Counted from the stretch's first letter, positions 7,832 through 16,174 are shown. The stretch is DNA of 64,000 bases from Acidimicrobiia bacterium (GCA_022820925.1 JAJEEO010000001.1:341270-405269); one strand, 5' to 3'. Program-made: numbers and translations. The notes: generated from the letters alone by a model not told the origin.

Positions 7832-8725
7832 TCAATTGCGGGCGGACACGATCCAGAACGCGGCCGGGAAGACGACGCCGTCGGGTGTCTGGTGCGGTTC
7901 CAGCACGGCGGCGATGGCGTCGCGCACCCGGGCATGAATCTCGGGCGGCTGACCCTTCAGCGCCCGTCGAGCGATGCCCAGGTCCATGGCGAAGTCCACG
8001 GTCTCGTCGAGCGTGCTCGCGCTGCTGAACACCATCTCGGTGTCGTGGGGCTCGAGCTCGATGCCGTCCCAGCCCGCTCCCGCGAGGATTCCCCGCACAT
8101 GGTCGGGATCGGCGAACGCGAACGGATTCGCCGCCGGACCTCCTTCGGGCATCTCCACGATCTCCAGCACCGCCTTGTTGACGGTGATCAGCCACGGGTT
8201 CTGCCGGGGCGTCTGCCAGCAGACAAACGAGAGCCGCCCGCCTGGCCGGGTCGCGGCGCGCAGGTTGGCGAACGCGGCCACCGGATCGGCGAAGAACATC
8301 ACGCCCATGCGGGAATAGACGAGGTCGAAGCCGCCGAAGCTGCCGTCGATGGCCGGGGTTGCTGCCGCCAGCGCCTCGATGTCGGCCGTCTGCGCATCGG
8401 CGACGGCAAAGCTGATGGGCGCTGCTGCGGGCTGCTCGGCGGCGTGCACGGTTGCACGGCGCCGCGCCACCGCGATGAGCAGGTCGCTGATGTCGACACC
8501 CAGCACCGACCCGGTCACCCGCTCGCTCCACTGCAGCGACGTCTGCCCGCAGCCGCAGCCCACGTCGAGCACGTGCGCCCCCGGCGGGAGCTGCTCGGCC
8601 ATGTCCATCGCCGCCAGGCCGATGTGTCCGAGCTGCGTGTCGAGACGCTCCTGCTGTTCCACCCAGACGTCAGCAGTGCGCCAGAACTCCCGCTGGTCCG
8701 CGTTGGGATCGTCATTCGCGCTCAT
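7832..8725 (-). CDS. Class I SAM-dependent methyltransferase
   Basis: 297 residues with the SAM-binding glycine loop VLDVGCGCGQTSLQW near residue 55, the acidic GVDISDLLI, and the AVADAQTAD and GFDLVYSRMGVMFFADP segments that follow in UbiE-like methyltransferases. The acceptor is not predictable. It converges on the sulfite reductase gene with 16 bp between the stops. The ATG has an AGAGG about 9 nt upstream. A small hairpin lies between this gene and rnhB, which is upstream on the same strand. Confidence 0.85.
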   Translation of the reverse strand: MSANDDPNADQREFWRTADVWVEQQERLDTQLGHIGLAAMDMAEQLPPGAHVLDVGCGCGQTSLQWSERVTGSVLGVDISDLLIAVARRRATVHAAEQPAAAPISFAVADAQTADIEALAAATPAIDGSFGGFDLVYSRMGVMFFADPVAAFANLRAATRPGGRLSFVCWQTPRQNPWLITVNKAVLEIVEMPEGGPAANPFAFADPDHVRGILAGAGWDGIELEPHDTEMVFSSASTLDETVDFAMDLGIARRALKGQPPEIHARVRDAIAAVLEPHQTPDGVVFPAAFWIVSARN

Positions 8726-8755
8726 CGGTCGTCCCTCTCGGAGGCTGCCTTCTTC

Positions 8756-8806
8756 TAGCAGCCCATGCCCGCGGCGTCCGGCGGGCTCCCGGGCCGCGGC
8801 GAATGC
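8756..8806 (-). repeat. Possible decayed copy of the dispersed intergenic repeat, plus a small hairpin
   Basis: Immediately after the rnhB stop the minus strand reads GCGGCCCGGGAGCCC, one base different from the core GCGGCCCGTGAGCCC of the repeats described at 24107 and 28476. The rest has diverged. Just downstream, GGCTGC and GCAGCC (about 8744-8764) can pair around a 9-nt loop and may act as a weak terminator between rnhB and the methyltransferase gene. Confidence 0.35.
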
Positions 8807-9514
8807 TCAGAACAGGGTCACCTCGGCGCCCGACTGCATCCGGGCGTAGGTCGCCAGTGCGGTGTCGGTGTCGCGATAGGCGGCGTTCGGCACCGGCTCG
8901 GCATCGGGCAGCGCATCGGCGAATGACCAGCTCAGCCGGTGGAGGGCGCACGGCCCGTGCGTTGCCAGCGCCGCCCGGTGCACCGGTGCCGGGTAGCCCT
9001 TGTTGGAGTCGAAGCCGTACGGCGGGAAGTCGCCCGCCAGCTCGGACATGATCCGGTCGCGCACCACCTTGGCCATCACCGAGGCCGCCGCGATCGACAG
9101 GCAGCGCCGGTCGCCCTGCACCAGCGCCCTGCTGGGACACCAGTCCACGAAGTTGAACTTGCCGTCGACCAGCACCCGGTCGGGCTCAGCCGGGAGCGCT
9201 TCGAGGGCCCGCCGCGTGGCCAGCCGCAGCGCTTCGGTCATGCCGAGCATGTCGCACTCGCCAGCCGTGGCATGACCCACTGACCAGGCGCGGGCCCAAC
9301 TGCCGATGCGGTCGAACAGCTCGTCGCGCACATCGGGTCGCAGCTCCTTGGAGTCTCGTATGCCGTTGACCCGCCCGCGGGTCGACACCACCACGGCGCC
9401 CACGGTCAGCGGACCTGCCCAAGCGCCGCGACCCACCTCGTCCACGCCGACAACCGTCGTCTCGCCGGCCTCCCAGCACTGCCGCTCAAAGGCGAGACTC
9501 GGCCGGGCCGTCAT
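8807..9514 (-). CDS. rnhB: Ribonuclease HII
   Basis: 235 residues from the ATG at 9514. The active-site block VVGVDEVGRGAWAGPL supplies the catalytic Asp and Glu, and the later RVLVDGKF, SIAAASVMAKVVRDR and GYGFDSNKGYP-like (PYGFDSNKGYP) motifs are diagnostic of RNase HII, which cuts the RNA strand of RNA-DNA hybrids and single ribonucleotides in DNA. The frame is open to 9640, but the extra 42 codons are non-conserved. A TAGGTT box 7 nt before 9514 indicates a leaderless transcript starting here. Confidence 0.93.
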   Translation of the reverse strand: MTARPSLAFERQCWEAGETTVVGVDEVGRGAWAGPLTVGAVVVSTRGRVNGIRDSKELRPDVRDELFDRIGSWARAWSVGHATAGECDMLGMTEALRLATRRALEALPAEPDRVLVDGKFNFVDWCPSRALVQGDRRCLSIAAASVMAKVVRDRIMSELAGDFPPYGFDSNKGYPAPVHRAALATHGPCALHRLSWSFADALPDAEPVPNAAYRDTDTALATYARMQSGAEVTLF

Positions 9515-9521
9515 GGATTCG

Positions 9522-9527
9522 AACCTA
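9522..9527 (-). promoter_or_regulatory. -10 box of rnhB (leaderless)
   Basis: TAGGTT on the minus strand, 7 nt before the ATG at 9514, which places the predicted +1 on the start codon. Confidence 0.5.
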
Positions 9528-9564
9528 GTTGCCGACCCTGCCTGGATCGGAGGACCGGTCATGC

Positions 9565-9627
9565 GGCTGAGCCAGCAGGCGAAGCCATGGCCGAGCGGCC
9601 GGTGAGCCCCATCGCACGAGCATCGGA
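9565..9627 (+). repeat. Dispersed intergenic repeat, copy A
   Basis: Begins GGCTGAGCCAGCAGGCGAAG and continues with GAGCGGCCGGTGAGCCCCAT. It matches copies at 24107-24180, 28476-28557 and 29555-29610. A GGCC-GAGC-GGCC hairpin lies in its middle. It is in the gap between rnhB and the 820-residue gene. This copy lacks the AACAAGAGCGGGAAGAAA end seen in copies C and D. Confidence 0.75.
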
Positions 9628-9670
9628 ACCGATCCGGCAATCCGGCGAAGCGATTGGTCTGACCGCGCCG

Positions 9671-12133
9671 TCACTCCGCAAGCGGCGACGCCAGGAGCGC
9701 CTCGCCCTGCCAACCCGTAGCCGTGAACGCCAGGTCCAGTCCTGGTGCTGTGACTGCGGGCGGGTCGGCGCCCGGGTCATGCGGCACGACTTCCCACAGG
9801 AGTGCCGGACGCTCGCCGTGCCAGCGCACCGCCCACGACACTGACCCGATGCGCGTCGGCACGTCGTGCACCTCGACCGGCTGGCCCAGCCAGGCCACGG
9901 GCCAGTGCGCTGCCAGCCGCAGGCTTGGTGATTCGCGACCTGCTCCCCCGCTGCTGGCAGCACCGTCGTCGGGCACGTCGACCAGCAGTCGCAGCAGCGT
10001 GCGCACGAACAGGCCGCCGACCATCAGGTCGTGGCCCGTGCCGTTGGTGCCCGTGTGCAACTGCGGGTGCATGTAGGTCGGCCAGTTCAGCGTCGACGAT
10101 GCCACCGAGACCAGAGCCTCAAGCCGTTCGAAGGCACGTCCCGGCGCTGGTCGGGCCTCAGCGAAGGCCAGCAGTGCCGTAGCCACCATGTCGTGACCGC
10201 ACGATGCGGCGGTGTCGTCCACGAAGTCCGCAGGCGTGCCGTCAGCCGGCTCGGCCCCCACGAACGGCAACGGCGGCGCCCACGGCACCGCGGCATGGAT
10301 CCACAACCCGGTGTCATGCGACAACCACTCCCAACGCTGGCTCGCCGGTGCCGGAGTCTTGTCCCACGATGCCGCCCACGGCAGGCGTCCCAACCGATCG
10401 CAGTAGAACGACGGCGACACGATTGGGTCGGCACCGCCGGCTGCTGCATGCGGACCAACGCGGCGACGTCCCTGGAGGCTGGCACGCGAGTCCGCCGAGC
10501 CGGCCACGTCGACCCGCAGTGCTTCGGGTAGGGACATCGCCTCGCGCTGCAAGGCAGTCGCCGCGCGCTCAGCGCCGAGCCGCAGCAGCATCCGGTACCC
10601 AGAACGCAGTCCTTCGCGGATAGCCCAGGGCTCTTCCTGCGGCTGCTTCTTACCCCGCAGCAACCACCGTGCCGCCGCTGTCACGAACTCTGAGATGGCC
10701 TCGGCAAACGCCGGGTCCGGATGCAGCGACAGCAGGTGCTCGGCCAGCACGAGCGAGGTTCCCGTCACTGAGATGCCCATGCTGGTGGTGACGCCCGAGA
10801 AGTCCTGCCCTTGGGCCTGGCGCAACAGGAGATCGCGGACCTGCTCGGGCACGCCCGACTCCACCAGCGCCAGCAGCTGCACGAGGTCGTCGCCGGCGAA
10901 CTGTGCATCGGTGTGTACCGCCGGGGCGAGCATTGGGCCGACGACGCCGGGGCCGTCATCGAACGGCGCCGTCGAGAGCAGTTGTGCCGAGCGTGCCGCG
11001 AGTGCGGCGTCAGCCAGTCGGCCGGCGGGCAGCTCGAGCCGGCAGCCCGCGTCGACACGCAAACGCCAACCATTGGCGACCCGGTCCACTGCGGGAACCG
11101 CATCGAGCACAGCGGCGCCGAGTGCGGGGCTGCCGGCGTCGTCCCATTCGAAGGCTGAGCCTCGCTCGACAATGGCGGCGCGCAGCGTCGCTCCCGCGAC
11201 CAGCGGGAAGATCGCCGCCGCGTTGGCCAGGTGCTGCGGGCACCGCACCGATACCGAAGCCCGTGCGGGTTGCGGCGTCGATGCACTATCCGGGAGTGAC
11301 GAGCCGCCCCCGATGCTGACTGGTACCGAACTTGGCTGCCCTGCGGTGGCCTGTTCGCCGGCTTCCACCAGCACGGCGGCGCAATCAACCCCGTCAAGGC
11401 CGACAACTACGTCACCCGGTGAGCGATCGAAGATCACGGCTGCACGGTTCACCAAATGACGATGACCATCATCGAGCGTCATCACCCGACCGTCGACGGT
11501 GATCTTGTCGATGCCCCACGCGTTCGACCACTCCCAGATCTCGTCGTCCTCATGCTGGAACGCACCCAGGTGGCACGGTCGGGCCACGAGCGCTAGCGCC
11601 ACAGGCGCAGGCGTGCGGTTGGTGATCTCCACCACGAACACTTCGGGAATGGCGCTCGTGCCGTCGCCCACCGATTGCTTGCCGCGCTGCTGCTTGACGT
11701 GCCGCTGGACATCATCGAGCCGAACCGAAGCGCCCCGGGCCGCCGTGGCCCGGTGCACCACATCGCCACCGCCGACGCGCAGCACCGTCTCCACCACCGG
11801 CATCCCGTCCACCAACCGCTGCCGCGCCGCGGCCGCCCGCGACGGGAAGACCCACTCCTCACCGGCACGCACCCACCAGTCCAAAGACCAGCCCCCCAGC
11901 ACCACTAACCCCCGGGGATCTACTGCGGCCCGGTCGAACGTCTCCGGCAACCCGACCGTCGTCCACGAGCGGCCCGCCGTGTTCGCCAGCACAGTGTCCA
12001 CGGCCTGATGAGCGTCGAGCCAGTAGCGGACCCTGCTGGGCTCCGGCGCATACGCCGCCGATCCCGGGTCGAGCTGGCGCTCAGCCCACCAAGGTCGCAC
12101 CCACCCCCCAGGCGGCTCAGTCAGCACCGTCAT
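9671..12133 (-). CDS. Unrecognised 820-residue protein
   Basis: I do not recognise this family. No signal peptide or membrane segment is visible. The first 300 or so residues look like a beta-rich domain with many W and V residues (for example VVLGGWSLDWWVRAGEEWVF and FVVEITNRTPAPVALALVARP), resembling the beta-sandwich that precedes an alpha/alpha barrel in some glycoside hydrolases. Residues from about 400 are helical, with WAIREGLRSGYRMLLRLG and SHDTGLWIHAAVPWAPP. The C-terminus (HWPVAWLGQPVEVHDVPTRIG) returns to beta structure, as in a barrel capped by beta domains. A carbohydrate-active role is therefore a guess only. Ala/Gly/Ser-rich loops interrupt it near residues 570-590 and 735-745. 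Confidence 0.7.
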   Translation of the reverse strand: MTVLTEPPGGWVRPWWAERQLDPGSAAYAPEPSRVRYWLDAHQAVDTVLANTAGRSWTTVGLPETFDRAAVDPRGLVVLGGWSLDWWVRAGEEWVFPSRAAAARQRLVDGMPVVETVLRVGGGDVVHRATAARGASVRLDDVQRHVKQQRGKQSVGDGTSAIPEVFVVEITNRTPAPVALALVARPCHLGAFQHEDDEIWEWSNAWGIDKITVDGRVMTLDDGHRHLVNRAAVIFDRSPGDVVVGLDGVDCAAVLVEAGEQATAGQPSSVPVSIGGGSSLPDSASTPQPARASVSVRCPQHLANAAAIFPLVAGATLRAAIVERGSAFEWDDAGSPALGAAVLDAVPAVDRVANGWRLRVDAGCRLELPAGRLADAALAARSAQLLSTAPFDDGPGVVGPMLAPAVHTDAQFAGDDLVQLLALVESGVPEQVRDLLLRQAQGQDFSGVTTSMGISVTGTSLVLAEHLLSLHPDPAFAEAISEFVTAAARWLLRGKKQPQEEPWAIREGLRSGYRMLLRLGAERAATALQREAMSLPEALRVDVAGSADSRASLQGRRRVGPHAAAGGADPIVSPSFYCDRLGRLPWAASWDKTPAPASQRWEWLSHDTGLWIHAAVPWAPPLPFVGAEPADGTPADFVDDTAASCGHDMVATALLAFAEARPAPGRAFERLEALVSVASSTLNWPTYMHPQLHTGTNGTGHDLMVGGLFVRTLLRLLVDVPDDGAASSGGAGRESPSLRLAAHWPVAWLGQPVEVHDVPTRIGSVSWAVRWHGERPALLWEVVPHDPGADPPAVTAPGLDLAFTATGWQGEALLASPLAE

Positions 12134-12184
12134 GTCCTAGCAAACCGGCGCCTTCAGTCCATGCGCACCCAGCACATCGTGTAC

Positions 12185-12204
12185 GCCGTATGTTGCGCCG
12201 TATG
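12185..12204 (+). promoter_or_regulatory. Promoter and direct repeats before the orphan RHH gene
   Basis: GCCGTATG occurs at 12185-12192 and 12197-12204, 12 bp apart, flanking a TATGTT -10-like box (12189-12194) that ends 7 nt before the ATG at 12202. The layout suggests autoregulation by the RHH product and a leaderless mRNA. Confidence 0.45.
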
Positions 12205-12423
12205 GCGACGACGCGCACGCAGATGTACCTCACCGAGCAGCAGCGTGAACGTATCGACGAACTCGCAGGCATCGAGGGAGTCACGCCGGCCGAGATCGTC
12301 CGCCGAGCAATCGACGCCTACTTCTCGTCATATGTCCCAGATGCTTCAGCGAGCTTCTCACGTACCTTCGGTGCCTTGACCGATATCGAGGTGCCCTCGC
12401 GAGATAAGTGGCTGCGTGGTTGA
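12202..12423 (+). CDS. Ribbon-helix-helix protein, orphan antitoxin-like
   Basis: 73 residues, MATTRTQMYLTEQQRERIDE followed by ELAGIEGVTPAEIVRRAIDAYF: a CopG-type RHH domain. The C-terminal 30 residues (TFGALTDIEVPSRDKWLRG) carry no family signature. The start is set by the TATGTT box 7 nt upstream; an in-frame start at 12190 would overlap that box. No toxin overlaps it; the next gene is HicA, 63 bp downstream behind its own promoter. It could be an antitoxin that lost its toxin, or a third component or regulator of the HicAB locus. Confidence 0.75.
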   Translation: MATTRTQMYLTEQQRERIDELAGIEGVTPAEIVRRAIDAYFSSYVPDASASFSRTFGALTDIEVPSRDKWLRG

Positions 12424-12465
12424 CTTGCTCACAAGAATCTGTAAAATCAGTTGAAATATATTCAA
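12420..12465 (+). promoter_or_regulatory. Promoter and operator of the hicAB module
   Basis: TTGACT (12420-12425), 16 nt, then TAAAAT (12442-12447) form a near-consensus housekeeping promoter, the best -35/-10 pair in the window. It is followed by the inverted repeat TTGAA-ATATA-TTCAA (12451-12465) at the expected transcription start, a likely HicB operator. The -35 overlaps the RHH stop codon. The stretch is strikingly AT-rich. Confidence 0.65.
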
Positions 12466-12486
12466 AAATTGTGAGAGCTTTCCGGC

Positions 12487-12744
12487 ATGGTCCGGTTGCA
12501 CAAGCGCATCGCTCGAATTCGACGCAATCCGCGCAACGTGCCGTGGCAAGAGCTAGTGAGCGTGTGTGACGCGCTCTTCGGCGAGCCGACACGCACCGCG
12601 GGCAGCCACCGCATCTACGATGTGAGGTGGTCGGAGTCGCGCATATTGGTTCTGCAACCACATGGAGCAAGTGCGAAGCTGTATCAAGTCCGCCAAGTAC
12701 TGAAGGCAATCGAGGAGCTGGAAGGGCGTAATGGCCACATGTGA
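12487..12744 (+). CDS. hicA: HicA-type toxin (mRNA interferase)
   Basis: 85 residues of the double-stranded-RNA-binding-like HicA fold. The catalytic-histidine segment is GSHRIYDV near residue 39, and the C-terminus (QVRQVLKAIEEL) matches the helix that ends HicA proteins. HicA cleaves mRNA and tmRNA independently of ribosomes. It overlaps the hicB start by 14 nt. Toxin-before-antitoxin order is normal for HicAB. It is somewhat longer than the minimal HicA (about 60 residues). Confidence 0.75.
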   Translation: MVRLHKRIARIRRNPRNVPWQELVSVCDALFGEPTRTAGSHRIYDVRWSESRILVLQPHGASAKLYQVRQVLKAIEELEGRNGHM

Positions 12745-12937
12745 ACTCCCGAGCGAATACCGGTTCCGCACCGAATGGTCCGAAGAAGACCAGGAGTGGG
12801 TCGGGCTGTGCGACGCATTTCCCTTGGCGAGTTGGCTCGAGCCCAAGCGTGAGGCTGCCGAAGCGGGCATCCGAGCAGTCGTTGCCGAGGTGCTCGGCCT
12901 GCGGGACACCGGGACTGACCCGCAGCCGCCCGCCTGA
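12731..12937 (+). CDS. hicB: HicB-type antitoxin
   Basis: 68 residues. The pattern YRFRTEWSEEDQEWVGLCDA (beta strand, acidic turn, strand) followed by EAAEAGIRAVVAEVL is the partial-RNase-H HicB fold, in which EWVG(L)C...(P) corresponds to the usual 'G-Y-V-A-x-x-P' region. There is no DNA-binding domain C-terminal to it, so repression of the operon may depend on another protein, possibly the RHH protein encoded just upstream. It overlaps hicA. Confidence 0.7.
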   Translation: MATCELPSEYRFRTEWSEEDQEWVGLCDAFPLASWLEPKREAAEAGIRAVVAEVLGLRDTGTDPQPPA

Positions 12938-12974
12938 GCACAGCCACGGCTGCGCTCAGGCTTCTGAGCGCCCA

Positions 12975-12980
12975 TACACT
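12975..12980 (+). promoter_or_regulatory. -10 box of the cofC-like gene (leaderless)
   Basis: TACACT 8 nt before the GTG at 12989. The same hexamer stands before the pafB-like gene. Confidence 0.5.
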
Positions 12981-12988
12981 CGCCGCGG

Positions 12989-13672
12989 GTGACTGATCGC
13001 GGCGACGTCGAAGCGGTGGTGCTGATCCCCGTGAAGGACTTCGAGCTGGCCAAGGGCCGGCTCGCCCCGCAGCTTCCTGCCGGTGAGCGCGCCGAGTTGG
13101 CTCGTTCCATGGCCGCGCGGGTCGTGCAGGCCGCCGGCCGCATGCAGGCACTCGTGGTCTGCGACAACGACGAGGTGGCCGAATGGGCTCATTCGGCGGG
13201 GGCCCATCCGCTCCGCATTGAAGTTCGGGGACTGAATGGCGCCCTCACTGCTGCCCTCGAGCGATTGTCGACCGCGACGCCAGGCGAATCACCGCCCTGG
13301 CGGGACTCGACCGACAGCGACGCCGCATCTGATGGCCGCTGGCCGCAGCACGTCGTGATCGCCCACGGTGATCTGCCGCGAGCCGAGACACTCAAAGGGC
13401 TGGCCGAGCCGGGGACCGTGACGATCGTGCCTGACCGGCATCTCGACGGCACCAACGTGATGGCGCTGCCGCTGGGCACCGGCTTCGAATTCCACTACGG
13501 GCCTGGCTCGTTCAGGGCCCACTGCACTGAAGCGCTGCGCTGCGGGCTCGACCTGCGGGTGCGACGGGTCGCGGCGCTCGAATTCGACATCGACACACCC
13601 GACGACCTCGCCGCGTACCTGGCTGATACCGGTGCCGCCGAGCGCCCGCCGACGACCAGCGATGAACGCTGA
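12989..13672 (+). CDS. cofC: 2-phospho-L-lactate / phosphoenolpyruvate guanylyltransferase (CofC/FbiD family)
   Basis: 227 residues. AVVLIPVKDFELAKGRLAP at the N-terminus is the nucleotide-binding G-x-x-x-x-x-x-K-S/G-R-L motif of CofC/FbiD, followed by LVVCDNDEVAEWA, AHGDLPRAETL and VIVPDRHLDGTNVMALP (as TIVPDRHLDGTNV). This family activates phospholactate or PEP with GTP in coenzyme F420 synthesis. A GTG start 8 nt after TACACT implies leaderless translation. There is a non-conserved insertion around residues 95-112 (TATPGESPPWRDSTDSDAAS). It overlaps the LmbE gene by 11 nt. Confidence 0.85.
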   Translation: MTDRGDVEAVVLIPVKDFELAKGRLAPQLPAGERAELARSMAARVVQAAGRMQALVVCDNDEVAEWAHSAGAHPLRIEVRGLNGALTAALERLSTATPGESPPWRDSTDSDAASDGRWPQHVVIAHGDLPRAETLKGLAEPGTVTIVPDRHLDGTNVMALPLGTGFEFHYGPGSFRAHCTEALRCGLDLRVRRVAALEFDIDTPDDLAAYLADTGAAERPPTTSDER

Positions 13673-14405
13673 CACCGGCTTCTCGATTGACCTGGCGGTG
13701 CCGGCATCGGCGCTGGTGATTGCCGCGCACCCCGACGATGCCGAGTTCGACTGCGGGGCGACGCTGGCGAAGTGGGCGGCTGCCGGCGCGGTGGTGCACC
13801 ACTTCATCTGCACTGACGGCTCGAAGGGCACTTGGGACCCTGAGCGCGACCAGCCGGCGCTGGTGCGAACCCGCCAGGACGAGCAGCGGGCCGCCGCCGC
13901 AGCATTGGGCGCTACCGGCGAGGTGCGCTTCGGCGGCCACGTCGACGGGGAGCTCGACAGCGACCTCACGACCCGAGCACAGGTCGCGCAGGTCATCCGC
14001 GAGCTGCGCCCCGCCGTGGTGCTGGGCCACGACCCCTGGAAGCGCTACCGGCTCCATCCCGATCATCGCCATGCGGGACTGCTGGCCGTCGAAGGCGTAG
14101 TGGCCGCACGCGATCCGTTCTTCTTCCCCGAGCAAGACCTGGCGCCGCATCGCCCTGACGAGCTGCTGCCTTTCGAGGCCGACGAGCCCGACCACGCGGA
14201 GAACGTCGAGGGCTGGACTGCCGCCAAGACCGCTGCGCTGCTGTGCCACCGCACCCAGTTCGTCACCACCCACGACATCACCGACCCCGGCGACCCCGCC
14301 CAGGTGCAGCGCTTCGCCGACTGGGTGGATGCCGTCGCCGTGGCCAGCGGGCAGCAGGCCGGTCTCGCCTACGCCGAGTTGTTCAAGCGCATCGACAGCG
14401 TCTGA
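13662..14405 (+). CDS. LmbE / PIG-L family N-acetylglucosaminyl-type deacetylase
   Basis: 247 residues. The zinc-binding motif AAHPDDAEFDCGATL (H-P-D-D) near residue 25 and the later HPDHRHAG are the metal and catalytic sites of the PIG-L/MshB/LmbE superfamily, which deacetylates N-acetylglucosaminyl compounds. The ATG at 13662 overlaps the end of cofC, so the pair is coupled. MshB (mycothiol) and Mca are related members; no feature here proves which substrate is used. Confidence 0.85.
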   Translation: MNADTGFSIDLAVPASALVIAAHPDDAEFDCGATLAKWAAAGAVVHHFICTDGSKGTWDPERDQPALVRTRQDEQRAAAAALGATGEVRFGGHVDGELDSDLTTRAQVAQVIRELRPAVVLGHDPWKRYRLHPDHRHAGLLAVEGVVAARDPFFFPEQDLAPHRPDELLPFEADEPDHAENVEGWTAAKTAALLCHRTQFVTTHDITDPGDPAQVQRFADWVDAVAVASGQQAGLAYAELFKRIDSV

Positions 14406-14478
14406 GCGGTTCGGCAACTCGGCCGCCTGCCTCGAGCGCCTGCTCACACATCAACTGGCCCTCGGGCACCGACGGTGC

Positions 14479-16167
14479 CTACCGACCGTCCGGCGGGAAC
14501 GCCCCTGTGATCTCGCGGTCGTCCCAGAAGGCTGGCAGCGGGGCCGCAGCACCGTCGGCATAGCCCGCGAGCCTGGCCGCGGCAGATTCGTCGAACAGCT
14601 CGATGACGTCGAAGACCGCAGTTGGTCCGAGCGTGTGCAGTGCACGATCGCCTTCAGCACCTATACGGGGCAGGTGCGGGGTCAGCAGCAGCAGGCGTGC
14701 GCCGGGCTGGGCCGAGGCCAGCACCGATGCTCGCCCCAGCGCCTTCCACAGCGTCTCGGCGCGCAGCAGCCCCGGCCGCACGGTGGTGAACGCGCCTGCC
14801 ACGTCAACCCACCATTCGCCGTTCGTCCGGTCGGCGACCAGGAAGCTGAACTTCACACCAGCGCCGCGCACCGTGGCGGGGCTTCGCAGCACTTCGAAGC
14901 CGCAACGTTCCAGTAGCTCACCCGCGATGTCATGCGCCTTGCGACCGGCTTCCACCGCTTGACTCACAAAGGCGTCGGCGGTCATCGCGTCAGCAATCGC
15001 CGCGTCAGCAATTCCGCTGCGTTCCGAGCCGACTGTGTCGGCGGTACTGGACGCATCGGCCTCCGCCAAGGCGACAGTGCTCCGCCGCGAGGCGCCTGAG
15101 GAGCTGGTCGTGCCGGCATCCGCTCGCAGCGCAGTCGTCTCGAACAGCGGCGGCTGCGCGGCGGGGTGCGGACCTTCCGGCGGGGCCGAGGCTGCCGCAG
15201 CAACGCGGGTGCGGGCCAAGTCCACGTAATCGGGGTTCAGGTCGTAGCCCACCGGCCGCCTTCCGCACAGCACGCTCGCCACCAGCGTCGTGCCCGAGCC
15301 CATGAACGGGTCGAGCACGAGATCGTCCTCGTAGGTGTACAGGTCGATCAGACGCCGGGGCAGCTCCAGCGGGAACGGCGCCGGGTGCCGCACCCGCTGC
15401 GCGCTCTCGGGCCCCATGTCCCACACGTCGAGCGTGGCTTCCATGAACTCGTCGGTGGACAGGCTGCTGCGGTGCGGCAGGCCCTCCTCCTCGCGCTGAG
15501 CGGCCGAGCGCGCCCGGTCGAATCTGCCCTTGCTGGCGATCACGATGCGCTCGGTGGTGTCGCGCAGCGTCGGGTTGGACGGGCTGCGGAACGACCCCCA
15601 CGCGCATGACCCGCTCGAGCCCTTGCTCTTCTGCCACACGATCTCGCCGCGCAGCAGCAGGCCGAGCTCCTCGAAGATCTTGGCCACGTCGCCCGACAGG
15701 CTGCGGTAGGGCTTGCGGCCCAGGTTCGCCACGTTGACGGCGATGCGACCGCCCGGCTCGAGCACCCGCACGCACTCGGCGAACACGTCGCGCAGCATGT
15801 CGAGGTAGTCGAAGTAGCTGGTGGGGATGCGGCTGTCGGTGCCGGCGGCGATGGCGTCTTCGTACGACTTGCCGACGAAGTACGGCGGTGAGGTGACCAC
15901 CAGCGCCACCGAGGCATCAGGAAGCGCAGTCATCTGCCGGGCATCGCCGCAGAAGCAGCCATCGCCGATGCGCTCAGCAAGCTCGGCATCGAGGCCAGGC
16001 CCCCGGGCCACCGTGTCGTCATCGGACAGGACGGGCGGCGTGAAGCGCTCGTAGAAGGCCGACGCATCGTGGCCCTCGCGCCGGGAAGCACCGAACCGCG
16101 ACGTCGCCGTGCGGCGAGCGGACGGCGTAGCCAAGCGCGTTCCGCCCAGCCGCTCCCGGGGAGTCAT
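14479..16167 (-). CDS. DNA methyltransferase (N4-cytosine/N6-adenine, TSPPY type) with extra C-terminal domain
   Basis: 562 residues. The N-terminal 330 or so form a beta-group amino-methyltransferase: catalytic motif IV TSPPY near residue 93, then motif I DPFMGSGTTLVASVL near residue 280, with the target-recognition region between them (SSLSTDEFMEATLDVWDMGP). An Ala/Ser/Thr-rich linker of about 60 residues leads to a second domain (about 425-560) containing GAGVKFSFLVADRTNGEWWV and GLLRAETLWKALGRASVLAS. This might be a nuclease-like fold lacking an obvious (D/E)xK. No restriction gene is adjacent. The ATG start is supported by TACCCT 7 nt upstream. Confidence 0.88.
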   Translation of the reverse strand: MTPRERLGGTRLATPSARRTATSRFGASRREGHDASAFYERFTPPVLSDDDTVARGPGLDAELAERIGDGCFCGDARQMTALPDASVALVVTSPPYFVGKSYEDAIAAGTDSRIPTSYFDYLDMLRDVFAECVRVLEPGGRIAVNVANLGRKPYRSLSGDVAKIFEELGLLLRGEIVWQKSKGSSGSCAWGSFRSPSNPTLRDTTERIVIASKGRFDRARSAAQREEEGLPHRSSLSTDEFMEATLDVWDMGPESAQRVRHPAPFPLELPRRLIDLYTYEDDLVLDPFMGSGTTLVASVLCGRRPVGYDLNPDYVDLARTRVAAAASAPPEGPHPAAQPPLFETTALRADAGTTSSSGASRRSTVALAEADASSTADTVGSERSGIADAAIADAMTADAFVSQAVEAGRKAHDIAGELLERCGFEVLRSPATVRGAGVKFSFLVADRTNGEWWVDVAGAFTTVRPGLLRAETLWKALGRASVLASAQPGARLLLLTPHLPRIGAEGDRALHTLGPTAVFDVIELFDESAAARLAGYADGAAAPLPAFWDDREITGAFPPDGR

Positions 16168-16174
16168 TTTTGAC

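Noticed and set aside
5953..7935. 660-codon minus-strand frame opposite the sulfite reductase gene
   Set aside because: Shadow frame; the plus strand encodes both Cys-x5-Cys and Cys-x3-Cys motifs in a coupled operon.
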